A stretch of DNA of 64,000 bases from Granulicella sp. L56 (lineage in GTDB: Bacteria; Acidobacteriota; Terriglobia; Terriglobales; Acidobacteriaceae): the NCBI RefSeq assembly GCF_009765835.1, contig NZ_LMUS01000006.1:1756438-1820437 (forward strand). Direction: 5' to 3'. The translations under genes and the position numbers were made by a program. Under the pieces are notes generated by a model. The model made no database searches. It worked only from the letters and a program-made list of their open reading frames with translations, and was not told where the DNA came from. Below, in pieces: positions 1-8,613 of this stretch. Each line of letters opens with the position of its first letter. Within the stretch, counting starts at the first letter, position 1.

Positions 1-61
1 ACAGGCAGCGTTAGAGCTATTCCTCTCAGGTGCAGCTTCCTTTGTTTGTCATTCCTCTTTT

Positions 62-127
62 GATTTGTCATTCCCGAAGGGAATCTGCGTTTTGCTCGAA
101 TCACCAAACCACATGGGGAGAAGAACC
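62..127 (+). repeat. Intergenic repeat, family B copy
   Basis: This stretch contains the TTCCCGAAGGGAATCTGCG core followed by TTTTGCTCGAATCACCAAA, a module that recurs at about 1650, 6881, 33785 (inverted), 38035 (inverted), 42256 (inverted) and 45040 (inverted). The core includes the small palindrome TTCCCGAAGGGAA. The copy lies just upstream of the PadR promoter. No gene is seen in bases 1-153. Confidence 0.8.
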
Positions 128-153
128 GCCCCGGACCTGTCGGAAAGCCACAC

Positions 154-186
154 TTGACGGCACACACTGTGTGATGTACAGTGTGT
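154..186 (+). promoter_or_regulatory. padR promoter with overlapping palindromic operator
   Basis: A perfect 9-bp inverted repeat, ACACACTGT (162-170) and ACAGTGTGT (178-186), is separated by 7 bp. A TTGACG hexamer at 154-159 is followed after 17 bp by TACAGT (177-182), so the right operator arm covers the proposed -10. PadR proteins commonly autoregulate by binding such palindromes, so a PadR dimer here would block its own promoter. Promoter and operator are read from sequence only. Confidence 0.65.
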
Positions 187-196
187 ATTGAACAGT

Positions 197-550
197 ATGA
201 CTATGACAACCCAAAACGAATTGTTCGATTCCCTCCGCCTTGAGCTTCGGCGGGGCTGCCTGATTCTCGCCGTGCTGGCACAGTTACGCGTGGAGCACTA
301 CGGCTACACGCTGCGCAAGGCGCTGGCCGATGAGGGACTCGCCATCGAGGAGAGCACGCTTTACCCGCTGCTGCGGCGGCTGGAGACGCAGGGCCTGCTG
401 AGCAGCGAGTGGCGCGAGGAGGAGAAGCGCAACAAGCGCTTCTATCGGCTCTCTGCTGCTGGCGAAGCAATTCTTGAGCAACTGCTTGTGGAATGGAACG
501 GCATCAACGACTCACTGCACAGGATTTTAAAAGACAAGAGAGAGAGGTAG
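197..550 (+). CDS. PadR family transcriptional regulator
   Basis: A 117-residue winged-helix protein of PadR length. The N-terminal half has the family signature: a helix beginning RRGCLILAVLA, then YGYTLRKALA, the recognition region ESTLYPLLRRLETQGLL and a charged wing (SEWREEEKRNKRFY). A C-terminal helix (AILEQLLVEWNGINDSL) should form the dimer interface. I use the ATG at 197 because the proposed promoter would start transcription near 189; a TTG at 188 in the same frame is the alternative. The downstream membrane protein begins 4 bp after the stop, so the two are probably one transcript, as often seen for PadR/membrane-protein pairs in acidobacteria. The inducer is unknown. Confidence 0.9.
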   Translation: MTMTTQNELFDSLRLELRRGCLILAVLAQLRVEHYGYTLRKALADEGLAIEESTLYPLLRRLETQGLLSSEWREEEKRNKRFYRLSAAGEAILEQLLVEWNGINDSLHRILKDKRER

Positions 551-554
551 AGCG

Positions 555-1553
555 ATGGATCTTCTCGAACGTTATCTACAGGCAGTTGGACAGCACCTGC
601 CGGCAAGGACCAGGCTCGATACGCTGGCCGAGCTGCGCGAGAACCTGCTGGCGCAGATCGAGGCCCGCGAGGAAGAGCTGGGACGGCCTCTCACCCAGGC
701 CGAGGTTGCATCGGTGCTCGAAGCCCATGGCAGGCCGGTGCTGGTGGCGGCGCAATATCAGTCGCAACAGTATCTGATTGGGCCGGGATTGTTCCCGATC
801 TACTCGCTCACCATGAAGAAGAGTCTCCCGTTGGTGTTGCTGGCCTACGCGACCGCGCAGGCGGTCGGCCTCATCTTCCAGAAAGGCAGCTTCGATGTCT
901 GGGCTGCCATCGGCCATCTGCCGTTCGCCCTGCTCACCTTCTGGGGATGTGTGACGTTGGCCTTCGCCCTCTTCGAATTTGCGCAGGGCCGATACTTCGC
1001 GGAGATCAAAGTATCGAATCGATGGAACCCGAACGATCTGCCGCCGCTCGCTGTACCCGGCAAGCGGCCGTCGCTGGCAAGCGGCATCGCCGACGTGGCT
1101 GTGCATGTGGTTGGGATCGCGTGGCTCTTCATCATTCCGTATAAGCCTTATCTCCTGCTCGGCCCCGGACTCGGCTATATCCGCGGGCTGCACGTCGGCC
1201 TCACGCCGGAGTGGCACGTCTTCTACTGGCAGATCATGGCGCTGCTGATCTTGATGCTTCCCTTGAAGGCGCTGGCCTTGTACACCCCTCTGAGCAGATG
1301 GCGCGACGGCCTGCAGATTGCCCAGCAGGTGCTTGGGATCGGCATCCTTGCGGTGCTGCTCCAGGCACGATCGTACTTCGCTCCGGCAGCGGCGCTGAGC
1401 GCTCACGATCTGGGCTCTCTCGCAGGGGTCAATGCGCTGATCCATCTCGGCTTCGAGATCGGGCTGGCCGTCAGAATCTTTAAATTGCTATGGGACCTGT
1501 GGAAGATGATCGCCGCGTCCACCGTGCCCAGAACCGGCGGCGCAATGGTCTAG
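555..1553 (+). CDS. PadR-associated multi-pass membrane protein (HAAS-like N-terminus)
   Basis: A 332-residue protein. About 75 cytosolic N-terminal residues form a helical domain (LERYLQAVGQHLP, then LAELRENLLAQIEAREEELG, then VASVLEAHGRPVLVAAQY). This resembles the HAAS-type domain found on membrane proteins encoded next to PadR regulators. About six hydrophobic segments follow (roughly residues 87-105, 118-142, 183-205, 222-245, 258-275 and 288-308). It has no catalytic motif I recognise. It is co-transcribed with padR and its start is preceded by an AGAGAGG-type ribosome site inside the padR stop region. The role is probably membrane or stress related signalling; the exact function is unknown. 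Confidence 0.75.
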   Translation: MDLLERYLQAVGQHLPARTRLDTLAELRENLLAQIEAREEELGRPLTQAEVASVLEAHGRPVLVAAQYQSQQYLIGPGLFPIYSLTMKKSLPLVLLAYATAQAVGLIFQKGSFDVWAAIGHLPFALLTFWGCVTLAFALFEFAQGRYFAEIKVSNRWNPNDLPPLAVPGKRPSLASGIADVAVHVVGIAWLFIIPYKPYLLLGPGLGYIRGLHVGLTPEWHVFYWQIMALLILMLPLKALALYTPLSRWRDGLQIAQQVLGIGILAVLLQARSYFAPAAALSAHDLGSLAGVNALIHLGFEIGLAVRIFKLLWDLWKMIAASTVPRTGGAMV

Positions 1554-1639
1554 ACCGTTTTCCTGTTTCTATGAGGGCAACAGGAAAACGCCATGCTTCC
1601 TTTTGCTCGTCCTTCCCGAAGAGGAACAGGTGTAGCATC

Positions 1640-1722
1640 CTTTTTATTTGTCATTCCCGAAGGGAATCTGCGTTTTGCTCGAATCGCCAAAACTACATCT
1701 GGAGGAGAACCTCTCTAAACTC
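1640..1722 (+). repeat. Family B repeat in the gap 1554-1762
   Basis: The 209-bp gap between the membrane protein and the end of mutS2 holds a family B copy (TTCCCGAAGGGAATCTGCG at about 1655-1673, then TTTTGCTCGAATCGCC and the tail CATCTGGAGGAGAACC). A degenerate partial copy (TTCCCGAAGAGGAACAGG) precedes it at about 1613. The gap separates two convergent genes. No ORF or clear terminator is seen. Confidence 0.8.
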
Positions 1723-1762
1723 GTGAGCACCCCAGCTCCGGCAGCTTCAAAACAAAAAAGCC

Positions 1763-4399
1763 TTACTGCCGCAACTCCACCACCGTCGCTCCCTGTCCGC
1801 CTTCATTCTGCGGAGGCTCGGTGATGGTGGTGACATGCGGATGGCCGCGCAGATAGTCGCGCAGCGTTCGCCGCAGCACGCCCATGCCGGTTCCATGAAC
1901 GATGCGAATGCGTGGCAACCCGGCGAGAAAGGCGCGGTCGAGAAAGCGCTCCACCTCGTCGTGCGCCTCATCCGCAGTGCGGCCAATCACGTTGATCTCC
2001 GACGACATATAGTCGGGGTCGTTGTTGGTCGAGACAGTAACGTTGCCACGTTTACGCGCGGCTTCCAGAGGCGTCACTACTTTCACCGACTCCACTCCAG
2101 CGATATCGTCAATGCCGGCGCGCATCTTCATCGGGCCAATGGAGACCTCGAAGGTCTTCGCATCGATCACGCGATCCACCCGCGCCTGCCTGCCCAGCGA
2201 CTTCAGCTTCACCAGGTCGCCGACCTTGATGCCCTTGGGAACATGCGGCTGTGCAGCAGGATCGTTCTTGTCCGCGCCCGTATTGTGTGCGACCACGGTC
2301 GAGTTGAACTGCTCTGAAAACTCGCGCCGCAACCGCGCCAGCCGCGCCGCCGAGTCCCGCGCAATCTTCTGCGCCACCGTCTTGTCATCGATAGCTTTGA
2401 CCGTCTCGCGAAGCTGATAGGCAAAGTCCTCAATCAGCGAGTTGAGCTTGACCTCAAGCTCTTTCGTCCGCGCCTTCTGCTCCACGCGCCCTTCGACTTC
2501 GACGCGCGCCTTCTCGCGAGACAACTCGCTCTCTCTCTGGCGCATGGCCTCGCGCTCGGCAGTAGCAGCCGTGAGTTGATCGTGAAGCTGATCGAGGAAC
2601 GCGCCAATGTCCGCGGTTTGCGTGGTCATCTGCGCTCGCGCCGCCGTAATGATCTCCGGCGAAAGCCCCAGCCGCGCAGCAATGTTCAATCCAGCTGAAG
2701 CCCCCGGAACGCCAAGGCGCAGCTCATAGGTCGGCGTCAGCGTCTCCTGATCGAAGCCCACGGCGGCGTTCAGCACGCCCGCATGGTTGGCCGCATAGAC
2801 CTTCAGCGAAGTAAGGTGTGTCGTGATGCAGCACCACACGTTGGCTGCGAGAAAGTGCGCGGCCACAGCGACAGCCAGCGCCGCCCCCTCTTCCGGATCG
2901 GTCGCCGAGCCTAATTCATCGAGCAGCACGAGAGAGGAAGCAGTCGCCTCACGCGAGATGCGGTCGAGATTGACGACATGCGCCGAGAAGCTGGAAAGGT
3001 TGCGCTCGATCGACTGCGCATCGCCGATGTCCGCATAAACACTGGTGAAGAGCGGCAGCCTCGCCTCCTCCGCCGGAACCGGAATGCCCGCCTGCGCCAT
3101 CAGCGCCAGCAGCCCCAGCGTCTTCAGCGACACCGTCTTGCCGCCCGTATTCGGTCCGCTGATGATGAGCTGCTTGGTCGCCGCCGGAAGAACAATCGTC
3201 AGCGGGACCGGCTTTGCAGCCTCGCTGCCATCTTCCATCGCCGCTGCTCTCATGCGTAGTTCGAGCAGAGGATGACGTGCGGCGATGAGCGAGAGCTTCG
3301 CTTCCTCCTGCTCACTCTCTCCCCTTACATCATCTCGACCGAAGCCCACCCCACCAGCCACGTCATCTCGATTGAAGCCAGCCCCACCAGCCACGTCATC
3401 TCGACCGGAGCGAAGCGGAGTGGAGAGACCCCTGTATTTGTCGTTTGCCGTAAACACAGGCCGAACGCAATCAAGCGTCTCCGCGAATCGCGCCCGCGCC
3501 ACATGCGCCTCCACCTCAGCAAGAATGCACGTACCCAGATGAATCGCTGCCGCGTTCTCGCCCAGCGCCCGCGTCATCACGACAAGGATGCGATGAATCT
3601 CGGCCTGCTCCTCATCGAGCAGCCGCACCAGCTCGTTGTTCTGTTCAATCGTCTCCAGCGGCTCGACAAACACTGTCTGCCCCGAAGAAGAAGACCCATG
3701 CACCACGCCCGGCACCTTGCGCTTGAACTCCGCCTTCACCGGAATCACAAACCGCTCGCCGCGAATCGTGATCAGATCGTCCTGCGTACTGCCGCCGTCG
3801 GCCAGCGAGCGCAGCGACCGGCGCAGGCTCTCTTCAATCGCGCGATGCTGCCGTTCCATGGCGCGGCGAATGCGCCGCAGCTCCGGCGAAGCATCGTCGT
3901 TCAAAGACCCATCCGGCTCGATCTTTCCCCGCAGCATCCGCAGCAGCGGCGCAAAGTCATAATCCACCAGCGGCGCAGAGAGTGCAGCAATGCCCGGCCA
4001 GTTATATCGCGCACCATTGGCAGGCGGATCGATCACATTGCGCCACGCCGCCACTCGCTCCACCACGCCCAGTAGGCTCGCAATCTCTGTACCTTCCAGC
4101 GCCGCGCCGTCGATGCGCGCCTGATCGAGCAGCGTCGTCGGATCGAACAAGCCATGAAAGTCAAAGCTGCCGCCGCCCGCCAGCATCTTCCGCATCTCTT
4201 CCGTCCGCTGCTGCTGTTGTTCAATCCACGCAAGGTCGGCCGAAGGCTCCAGTGCCAGCACCCACGCGCGGCCCAGCGGAGAAAAGGTGCGGCCCGCAAT
4301 CGCCTCGCGCAGGCGCGGCCACTCCAGCGCGGCGGCGCTCGCCTCAGGCAGCGGCGAGGGAACATTGGGTAACAGATCGGACGAGGTCACATTAACCAT
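1763..4399 (-). CDS. mutS2: Endonuclease MutS2 with an in-frame repeat-derived insertion
   Basis: An 878-residue MutS paralogue of the MutS2 type: it lacks the mismatch-recognition domain and has a C-terminal Smr nuclease. Visible parts in order are the helical core and clamp; Walker A (GPNTGGKTVSLK); Walker B (LVLLDELGSATDPEEG); a long coiled coil (AEREAMRQRESELSREKARV region); a KOW-like stretch (GIKVGDLVKLKSLG); and a C-terminal Smr domain with HGTGMGVLR. MutS2 acts on branched DNA or collided ribosomes and limits recombination. The protein is about 90 residues longer than typical MutS2. Part of the excess is a roughly 55-residue low-complexity stretch (about residues 317-371) encoded by an intergenic-type repeat. 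All ATPase and Smr motifs remain intact, so the protein may still work. Confidence 0.95.
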   Translation of the reverse strand: MVNVTSSDLLPNVPSPLPEASAAALEWPRLREAIAGRTFSPLGRAWVLALEPSADLAWIEQQQQRTEEMRKMLAGGGSFDFHGLFDPTTLLDQARIDGAALEGTEIASLLGVVERVAAWRNVIDPPANGARYNWPGIAALSAPLVDYDFAPLLRMLRGKIEPDGSLNDDASPELRRIRRAMERQHRAIEESLRRSLRSLADGGSTQDDLITIRGERFVIPVKAEFKRKVPGVVHGSSSSGQTVFVEPLETIEQNNELVRLLDEEQAEIHRILVVMTRALGENAAAIHLGTCILAEVEAHVARARFAETLDCVRPVFTANDKYRGLSTPLRSGRDDVAGGAGFNRDDVAGGVGFGRDDVRGESEQEEAKLSLIAARHPLLELRMRAAAMEDGSEAAKPVPLTIVLPAATKQLIISGPNTGGKTVSLKTLGLLALMAQAGIPVPAEEARLPLFTSVYADIGDAQSIERNLSSFSAHVVNLDRISREATASSLVLLDELGSATDPEEGAALAVAVAAHFLAANVWCCITTHLTSLKVYAANHAGVLNAAVGFDQETLTPTYELRLGVPGASAGLNIAARLGLSPEIITAARAQMTTQTADIGAFLDQLHDQLTAATAEREAMRQRESELSREKARVEVEGRVEQKARTKELEVKLNSLIEDFAYQLRETVKAIDDKTVAQKIARDSAARLARLRREFSEQFNSTVVAHNTGADKNDPAAQPHVPKGIKVGDLVKLKSLGRQARVDRVIDAKTFEVSIGPMKMRAGIDDIAGVESVKVVTPLEAARKRGNVTVSTNNDPDYMSSEINVIGRTADEAHDEVERFLDRAFLAGLPRIRIVHGTGMGVLRRTLRDYLRGHPHVTTITEPPQNEGGQGATVVELRQ
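3331..3450 (-). repeat. Family A repeat plus 33-bp tandem units inside mutS2
   Basis: On the minus strand this reads as the family A element (TACAGGGGTCTCTCCAC, then GGTCGAGATGACGTG), otherwise seen only between genes. The core is expanded into 33-bp units at 3331-3363 and 3364-3396, with a third start at 3397. Because 33 is a multiple of 3, each unit encodes 11 residues of the form GGxGFxRDDVA and the mutS2 frame stays open. The insertion lies between the clamp region and the ARHPLLEL segment that precedes Walker A. Confidence 0.9.
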
Positions 4400-4528
4400 C
4401 GTATCTACTTTTAAAAAGGAGTATTGTTACCCCGCACGGAACCAGCGGCAGCCGTCCGGCGTAACTTCTCTTGCGAAGGTCGCGGCAGCTTTTCGAAACC
4501 AACGCCGCCGCCCTGAGGAGGTATTCCA

Positions 4529-5089
4529 ATGGTCTGTCAGGCATGTGGCAATCCGGTCGAGGCAGGAGTTCATTTCTGCCCCCGATGCGGCGCACAGATA
4601 GTCGCCGCCGCTCCCGTTCCTCCGCCGCCGTCAGCGTACCCTCCACCCTACCCGCCCATGGTCGTGATGCCCGAGAGGCGCGTGCAGCGAAACCTTCACA
4701 CGGTCGGGATCCTCTGGTGCATCTTCGGAGCCTACCGCATCCTCGCCGGACTCATCGGAATCTTCGTCCTTGGCATTGCCACCTCGCGCAGCTTCGGCGG
4801 GGAGCCGTGGATGTGGGGAGGGCGCTTCCACGCGCCATTCGGTCCACCCTGGATGGCCGCGCTGCTCCCGTTGATCGCCGTGGTCTCCGTCGCCGCCGCA
4901 CTGCTGGCCTTTCTGGTCGCCTTCGGCCTCATGACGCGCCAGCCCTGGGGACGAGTCGTCGCCATCATCGTCGCCATCCTCTCCCTGTTTAAATTCCCCT
5001 TCGGCACGGCACTGGGAATCTACACGCTCTGGGTGCTCGTCCCGGCGGAGTCGGGCATCGAGTACGACGCCATCGCTGGCCGTATCTAA
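4529..5089 (+). CDS. Zinc-ribbon membrane protein
   Basis: A 186-residue protein that opens with a zinc-ribbon, MVCQACGN...FCPRCGAQ, with cysteines at residues 3, 6, 17 and 20. A proline-rich linker (about 28-45) and three hydrophobic segments (about 58-80, 105-135 and 138-170) follow. A strong GGAGG ribosome site lies 7 bp upstream of the ATG. It is divergent from mutS2. Proteins of this zinc-ribbon plus DUF-type membrane layout are common in acidobacteria but functionally uncharacterised. No operon partner is obvious; hemB follows after 31 bp and could be co-transcribed. Confidence 0.85.
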   Translation: MVCQACGNPVEAGVHFCPRCGAQIVAAAPVPPPPSAYPPPYPPMVVMPERRVQRNLHTVGILWCIFGAYRILAGLIGIFVLGIATSRSFGGEPWMWGGRFHAPFGPPWMAALLPLIAVVSVAAALLAFLVAFGLMTRQPWGRVVAIIVAILSLFKFPFGTALGIYTLWVLVPAESGIEYDAIAGRI

Positions 5090-5120
5090 ATACAGTGCGC
5101 GCCGGACGTAAACTATTGGC

Positions 5121-6110
5121 ATGAACTTTCCTGCCACGCGTATGCGCCGCCTGCGCCGCACCGACGCCATCCGCTCGCTCGTCCGCGAGACCCGTCTGCA
5201 CCCCGGAGCCTTCATCTACCCGCTCTTCCTCTGCCCCGGCGAAGGCGTTCGCAAAGAGATCAGCTCCATGCCCGGCTGCTTCAACCTCTCCATCGACGAG
5301 GCGGTCAAAGAGGCCGAAACCTGCGCCGCGCTCGGCATCGGAGGCCTGCTGCTCTTCGGCCTCCCCGCAGAGAAAGACGAGCAGGCCACAGGAGCATGGG
5401 CTGCGGACGGCATCGTGCAGACCGCGCTGCGAGCCTTCAAGTCCAACCGCAAGCTAGACTCACTCGTGCAGATCGCCGACGTCTGCCTCTGCGAGTACAC
5501 CTCGCACGGCCACTGCGGCATCGTCGTTCGCGACGGCGACCATTACGAAGTTGAGAACGACTCCAGCGTAGCCCTCATCGCCAAGACCGCCGCCTCGCTC
5601 GCCGCCGCCGGTGCCGACATCGTCGCCCCCAGCGACATGATGGACGGCCGCATCGCCGCCATCCGCGAAGCACTCGACGCCGACGGCCACCAGCAGACGC
5701 CCATCCTCAGCTACGCCTCCAAGTTCGCCTCCGCCTTCTACGGCCCCTTCCGCGAAGCCGCCGACTCCGCGCCCCAGTTCGGCGACCGCCGCAGCTACCA
5801 GATGGACGGAGCCAACCTGCGCGAGGCCATGCGCGAGATCGAGCTCGACATCGCCGAAGGCGCCGACATGCTGCTGATGAAGCCGGCCATGCCCTACCTC
5901 GACGTCATCCGCGAAGCGCGGCAGCGCTTCGACCTGCCCATGGGCGCCTATCAAGTCTCGGGCGAATACTCCATGCTGCACGCGGCGTTTCAGCGCGGCT
6001 GGCTCGAACCCGAACGCGCCATGATGGAGTCGCTGCTCTCCATCCGCCGCGCCGGTGCCGACTTCATCGTCACCTACTTCGCCAAAGACGCCGCGAAGCT
6101 GCTCGGCTGA
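5121..6110 (+). CDS. hemB: Delta-aminolevulinic acid dehydratase (porphobilinogen synthase)
   Basis: A 329-residue enzyme that condenses two 5-aminolevulinate molecules to porphobilinogen in tetrapyrrole synthesis. Family motifs are all visible. The cysteine-rich metal site [14 protein letters not shown] (about residues 119-132) indicates a zinc-dependent form. The two active-site lysines are in [14 protein letters not shown] and in [12 protein letters not shown], the latter being the Schiff-base lysine. [11 protein letters not shown] sits near the C-terminus. Length is normal. The start ATG is the first in frame after a short 31-bp gap from the zinc-ribbon gene. No other heme gene is nearby. 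Confidence 0.97.
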   Translation: MNFPATRMRRLRRTDAIRSLVRETRLHPGAFIYPLFLCPGEGVRKEISSMPGCFNLSIDEAVKEAETCAALGIGGLLLFGLPAEKDEQATGAWAADGIVQTALRAFKSNRKLDSLVQIADVCLCEYTSHGHCGIVVRDGDHYEVENDSSVALIAKTAASLAAAGADIVAPSDMMDGRIAAIREALDADGHQQTPILSYASKFASAFYGPFREAADSAPQFGDRRSYQMDGANLREAMREIELDIAEGADMLLMKPAMPYLDVIREARQRFDLPMGAYQVSGEYSMLHAAFQRGWLEPERAMMESLLSIRRAGADFIVTYFAKDAAKLLG

Positions 6111-6246
6111 TCCATCACAAACCCCTGATTCAAAGTTGTCTCTCGTCGAAGACCTCGAAAACTCCAGCAAAACCGCATGTCAAGCCCCCTGGCGCTTGGT
6201 TAAATCCTCTAACCAACGCAGATGCAGCGGTTTACCTGCCAAAAAT

Positions 6247-6345
6247 ATTGTCGCAAAAATTGCAGGTGAGTTATGCTCCTTCCTCTAGACTGAAAACAGT
6301 CGAGATTAACTCCCAGGGCCCAGCGTTTTCGCTGGGCCCTGACTG
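6247..6345 (+). other. Possible small RNA or leader ending in a perfect hairpin
   Basis: The 294-bp gap between hemB and the lysozyme gene holds no ORF of note. A perfect 12-bp stem with a TTTT loop occurs at 6314-6341 (CAGGGCCCAGCG / CGCTGGGCCCTG). Upstream, TTGTCG and TATGCT are spaced 18 bp apart (about 6250-6279) and could be a promoter, which would give a short transcript of about 55-60 nt ending in this hairpin. Poly-T after the stem is weak. It could equally be the hemB terminator or a leader structure of the lysozyme gene. Confidence 0.35.
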
Positions 6346-6404
6346 CTTTAAATCATTAATTTGCAATGGGCAGAAGCTCCCCACGAAAGCGAGGCAAGGT
6401 ACCT

Positions 6405-6848
6405 ATGTGCAACTTCAGCTACAGCGATGCAGGCTTCGATCTCACCCGGCAGTTCGAGGGCTTGCGCCTGACCGCCTATCAGGACCAGGTCGGCGTCTGG
6501 ACCATCGGCTACGGCCACACCGGGCGCGAGGTCCACGGCGGAATGGTCATTATCGAGGACCAGGCCGACGTGCTACTGCACAGCGACATCGCGGGCGCAG
6601 TCGCCTGCGTCAACCGAGCCATCACCGCCAGCATCTCCCAATGCCACTTCGACGCTCTGGTCGACTTCACCTTCAACCTCGGCTTCGGCCGCCTGCTCGG
6701 TTCCACCCTGCTGCGCCACGTCAACGCAGGAGAGTTCGACCTCGCCGCGCCGCAGTTTCTACTGTGGGACCACGCCGGTGGAGTCGTCGTGCCCGGCCTG
6801 CTCGCCCGTCGCCAAGCCGAGATGACCCTGTTTCAGTCAGTGGACTGA
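6405..6848 (+). CDS. GH24 (T4-type) lysozyme / orphan endolysin
   Basis: A 147-residue protein from the ATG at 6405; an in-frame ATG at 6366 would add 13 basic residues. It carries the phage-lysozyme core FEGLRLTAYQDQ followed by VWTIGYGHT. The spacing of the presumed catalytic Glu, Asp and Thr (Glu-x8-Asp-x5-Thr) matches T4 lysozyme, and a second signature FDALVDFTFNLGFG is present. It should cleave the MurNAc-GlcNAc bond of peptidoglycan. There is no signal peptide or membrane segment, so it would need a holin or other export. No phage gene adjoins it, but the phage-like cluster at 18-38 kb has no endolysin of its own. A link is only a hypothesis. Confidence 0.88.
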   Translation: MCNFSYSDAGFDLTRQFEGLRLTAYQDQVGVWTIGYGHTGREVHGGMVIIEDQADVLLHSDIAGAVACVNRAITASISQCHFDALVDFTFNLGFGRLLGSTLLRHVNAGEFDLAAPQFLLWDHAGGVVVPGLLARRQAEMTLFQSVD

Positions 6849-6877
6849 GCTCGAACCAGCCAACCCCCTTCCTTTTG

Positions 6878-6945
6878 TTTGTCATTCCCGAAGGGAATCT
6901 GCGTTTTGCTCGAATCACCAAAACCACATCGTGAGGAGAACCGCT
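6878..6945 (+). repeat. Family B repeat between lysozyme and lpdA
   Basis: This is a full family B copy (TTCCCGAAGGGAATCTGCG followed by TTTTGCTCGAATCACCAAAA) in the 291-bp space upstream of lpdA. The rest of the gap (6946-7139) has no ORF; it presumably contains the lpdA promoter, which I could not assign with confidence. Confidence 0.8.
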
Positions 6946-7139
6946 CTAGCACTTCACGAACGCACCAAAAGCCAAGAGAGTCCACCCACTCCCCAAAGCA
7001 TCTAATCCTTGTTAGCCTCCAACCCCCGCAGATTGCGATATTCGCCCGTAAAAGGTCGATAAACGGGCCATCGCAAGCCTCGGAGGTAAGATAAAGTGTT
7101 TGGCAATGACCAAAGTGGCACAGGAAACGGAGCAAACCC

Positions 7140-8558
7140 TTGGCAGAGACGATTTATGACCTTGTAGTGATTGGCGGCGGACCGGCAGGCTATACCTGCG
7201 CCATCCGCGCCGGGCAGTATGGACTGAAGACCGCGCTGGTCGAGTCGACCGACAAGCTGGGCGGAACCTGCCTGCACGTCGGCTGCATTCCCACCAAGGC
7301 GATTCTCTTCTCCGCCGAAGTTTGGGACCACCTTAAGCACGCCGAGCAGTACGGCATCGACGGCGTCAGCCAGCCCAAACTCAACTGGCAAAACGTGCTC
7401 GCGCGCAAAAACGAGATCATCGCCAAGCACACCAAGGGCCTCGACTTCCTGATGAAGAAGAACAAGGTCACCGTCGTCAACGGCTACGGCCGCCTGACTG
7501 GCCCAGCCAAGGAAGGCGTCTTCTCCGTCGAGGTCGACAAGGCCGGCAAAAAGGAGACCGTCAAGGCGAAGAAGGTCGTTCTCGCCACCGGCTCCGACGC
7601 GCGCATGTTGCCCGGCTACAAGGCCGATAGCACCATCCTCACCAACATCGAAGTCCTCTCCATCGACAAGCTGCCCAAGTCGCTGGTCGTCATCGGTTCG
7701 GGCGCGGTCGGCGTCGAGTTTGCCTCCATCTTCAAGAGCTTCGGCACCGATGTCACCATCATCGAGGCGCTGCCCCGCATGGTCCCGGCTGAAGACGAAG
7801 ACGTCAGCAAAGAGCTGCTCCGCCTCTACAAGAAGCGCGGCATCGACGTGCACGTCTCCGCCAAGGTCGACAAGATCGAGAAGACCAAGGACGGCGTCAA
7901 CGTCCACTTCACCAAGTCCGACGGCAAGGGCGAGATCAAGTCGGCGGAGAAGGTCCTCGTCGCCGTAGGCCGCGCCCCGCGCACCACTGACGTCGGCCTC
8001 GACAAGACGAAGATCACCCCCGATCGCGGCTTCATCATGACCAACGAGTGGATGGAGACCACCGAGCCCGGCGTCTACGCCATCGGCGACATCGTCGGCG
8101 GCCTGCCCCAGCTCGCGCACGTCGGCGCAATGGCCGGCCTCGTGGTCGCGGCCAAGCTCGCAGGCAAGTACGCCCGCGCCGTCAACCGTGGCCGCATCCC
8201 CGGCTGCACCTACTGCGACCCGCAGATCGGCAGCGTCGGCCTCACCGAGGCGAAGGCGAAGGAAGCGGGCTATCAGGTCAAGGTGGGCAAGTTCCCCTTC
8301 GTCGGCAACTCCAAGGCGACGATCCTCGACTCGCACGACGGCTTCGTCAAGGTCGTCTCCGACGCGAAGTACGGCGAGATCCTCGGCGTCCACATCATCG
8401 GCCCCAACGCCACCGAGCTGATCGCCGAGTGCGTCACCGCCCTCGAACTCGAAGCCACGGTCGAAGAGATGATGTTCACCATCCACGCCCACCCCACGCT
8501 GTCGGAAAGCCTGCTCGACGCCTTCTCCAGCGTAGAAGGCATGGCCATCAACGTCTAG
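7140..8558 (+). CDS. lpdA: Dihydrolipoyl dehydrogenase (E3)
   Basis: A 472-residue flavoprotein disulfide reductase that reoxidises dihydrolipoyl groups of 2-oxoacid dehydrogenase complexes. Visible motifs are the FAD-binding GGGPAGYTCAIRAG, the redox disulfide GGTCLHVGCIPTKA, the NAD-binding GSGAVGVEFASIF, the second FAD site YAIGDIVGG, and the C-terminal catalytic His-Glu pair in HAHPTLSES. The start is a TTG at 7140 with GGAAACGGAG upstream; no in-frame ATG lies near, since nearby ATGs are in other frames. The E2 gene at 12124 and lipB at 9976 suggest a shared lipoate-complex role. A terminator follows directly. Confidence 0.95.
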   Translation: MAETIYDLVVIGGGPAGYTCAIRAGQYGLKTALVESTDKLGGTCLHVGCIPTKAILFSAEVWDHLKHAEQYGIDGVSQPKLNWQNVLARKNEIIAKHTKGLDFLMKKNKVTVVNGYGRLTGPAKEGVFSVEVDKAGKKETVKAKKVVLATGSDARMLPGYKADSTILTNIEVLSIDKLPKSLVVIGSGAVGVEFASIFKSFGTDVTIIEALPRMVPAEDEDVSKELLRLYKKRGIDVHVSAKVDKIEKTKDGVNVHFTKSDGKGEIKSAEKVLVAVGRAPRTTDVGLDKTKITPDRGFIMTNEWMETTEPGVYAIGDIVGGLPQLAHVGAMAGLVVAAKLAGKYARAVNRGRIPGCTYCDPQIGSVGLTEAKAKEAGYQVKVGKFPFVGNSKATILDSHDGFVKVVSDAKYGEILGVHIIGPNATELIAECVTALELEATVEEMMFTIHAHPTLSESLLDAFSSVEGMAINV

Positions 8559-8579
8559 TGCTGTATGGGAAAGTATCTT

Positions 8580-8613
8580 GAGGAGGGCGTGATGGATACG
8601 CTCTCCTCTTTTT
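8580..8613 (+). terminator. Intrinsic terminator of lpdA
   Basis: A stem GAGGAGGGCGT / ACGCTCTCCTC, with one unpaired or mismatched position, is followed by TTTTTAT. It starts about 22 bp after the lpdA stop. Confidence 0.8.

Noticed and set aside
576..1445. Long minus-strand frame opposite the HAAS-like membrane protein gene
   Set aside because: It is the antisense of a well-supported membrane protein gene, rich in Arg/Gln/His as expected of GC-rich shadow frames, with no ribosome site or motif.
7002..8492. Minus-strand frame opposite lpdA
   Set aside because: Asp/Gly/Val-rich shadow of the E3 gene; it has no ribosome site.
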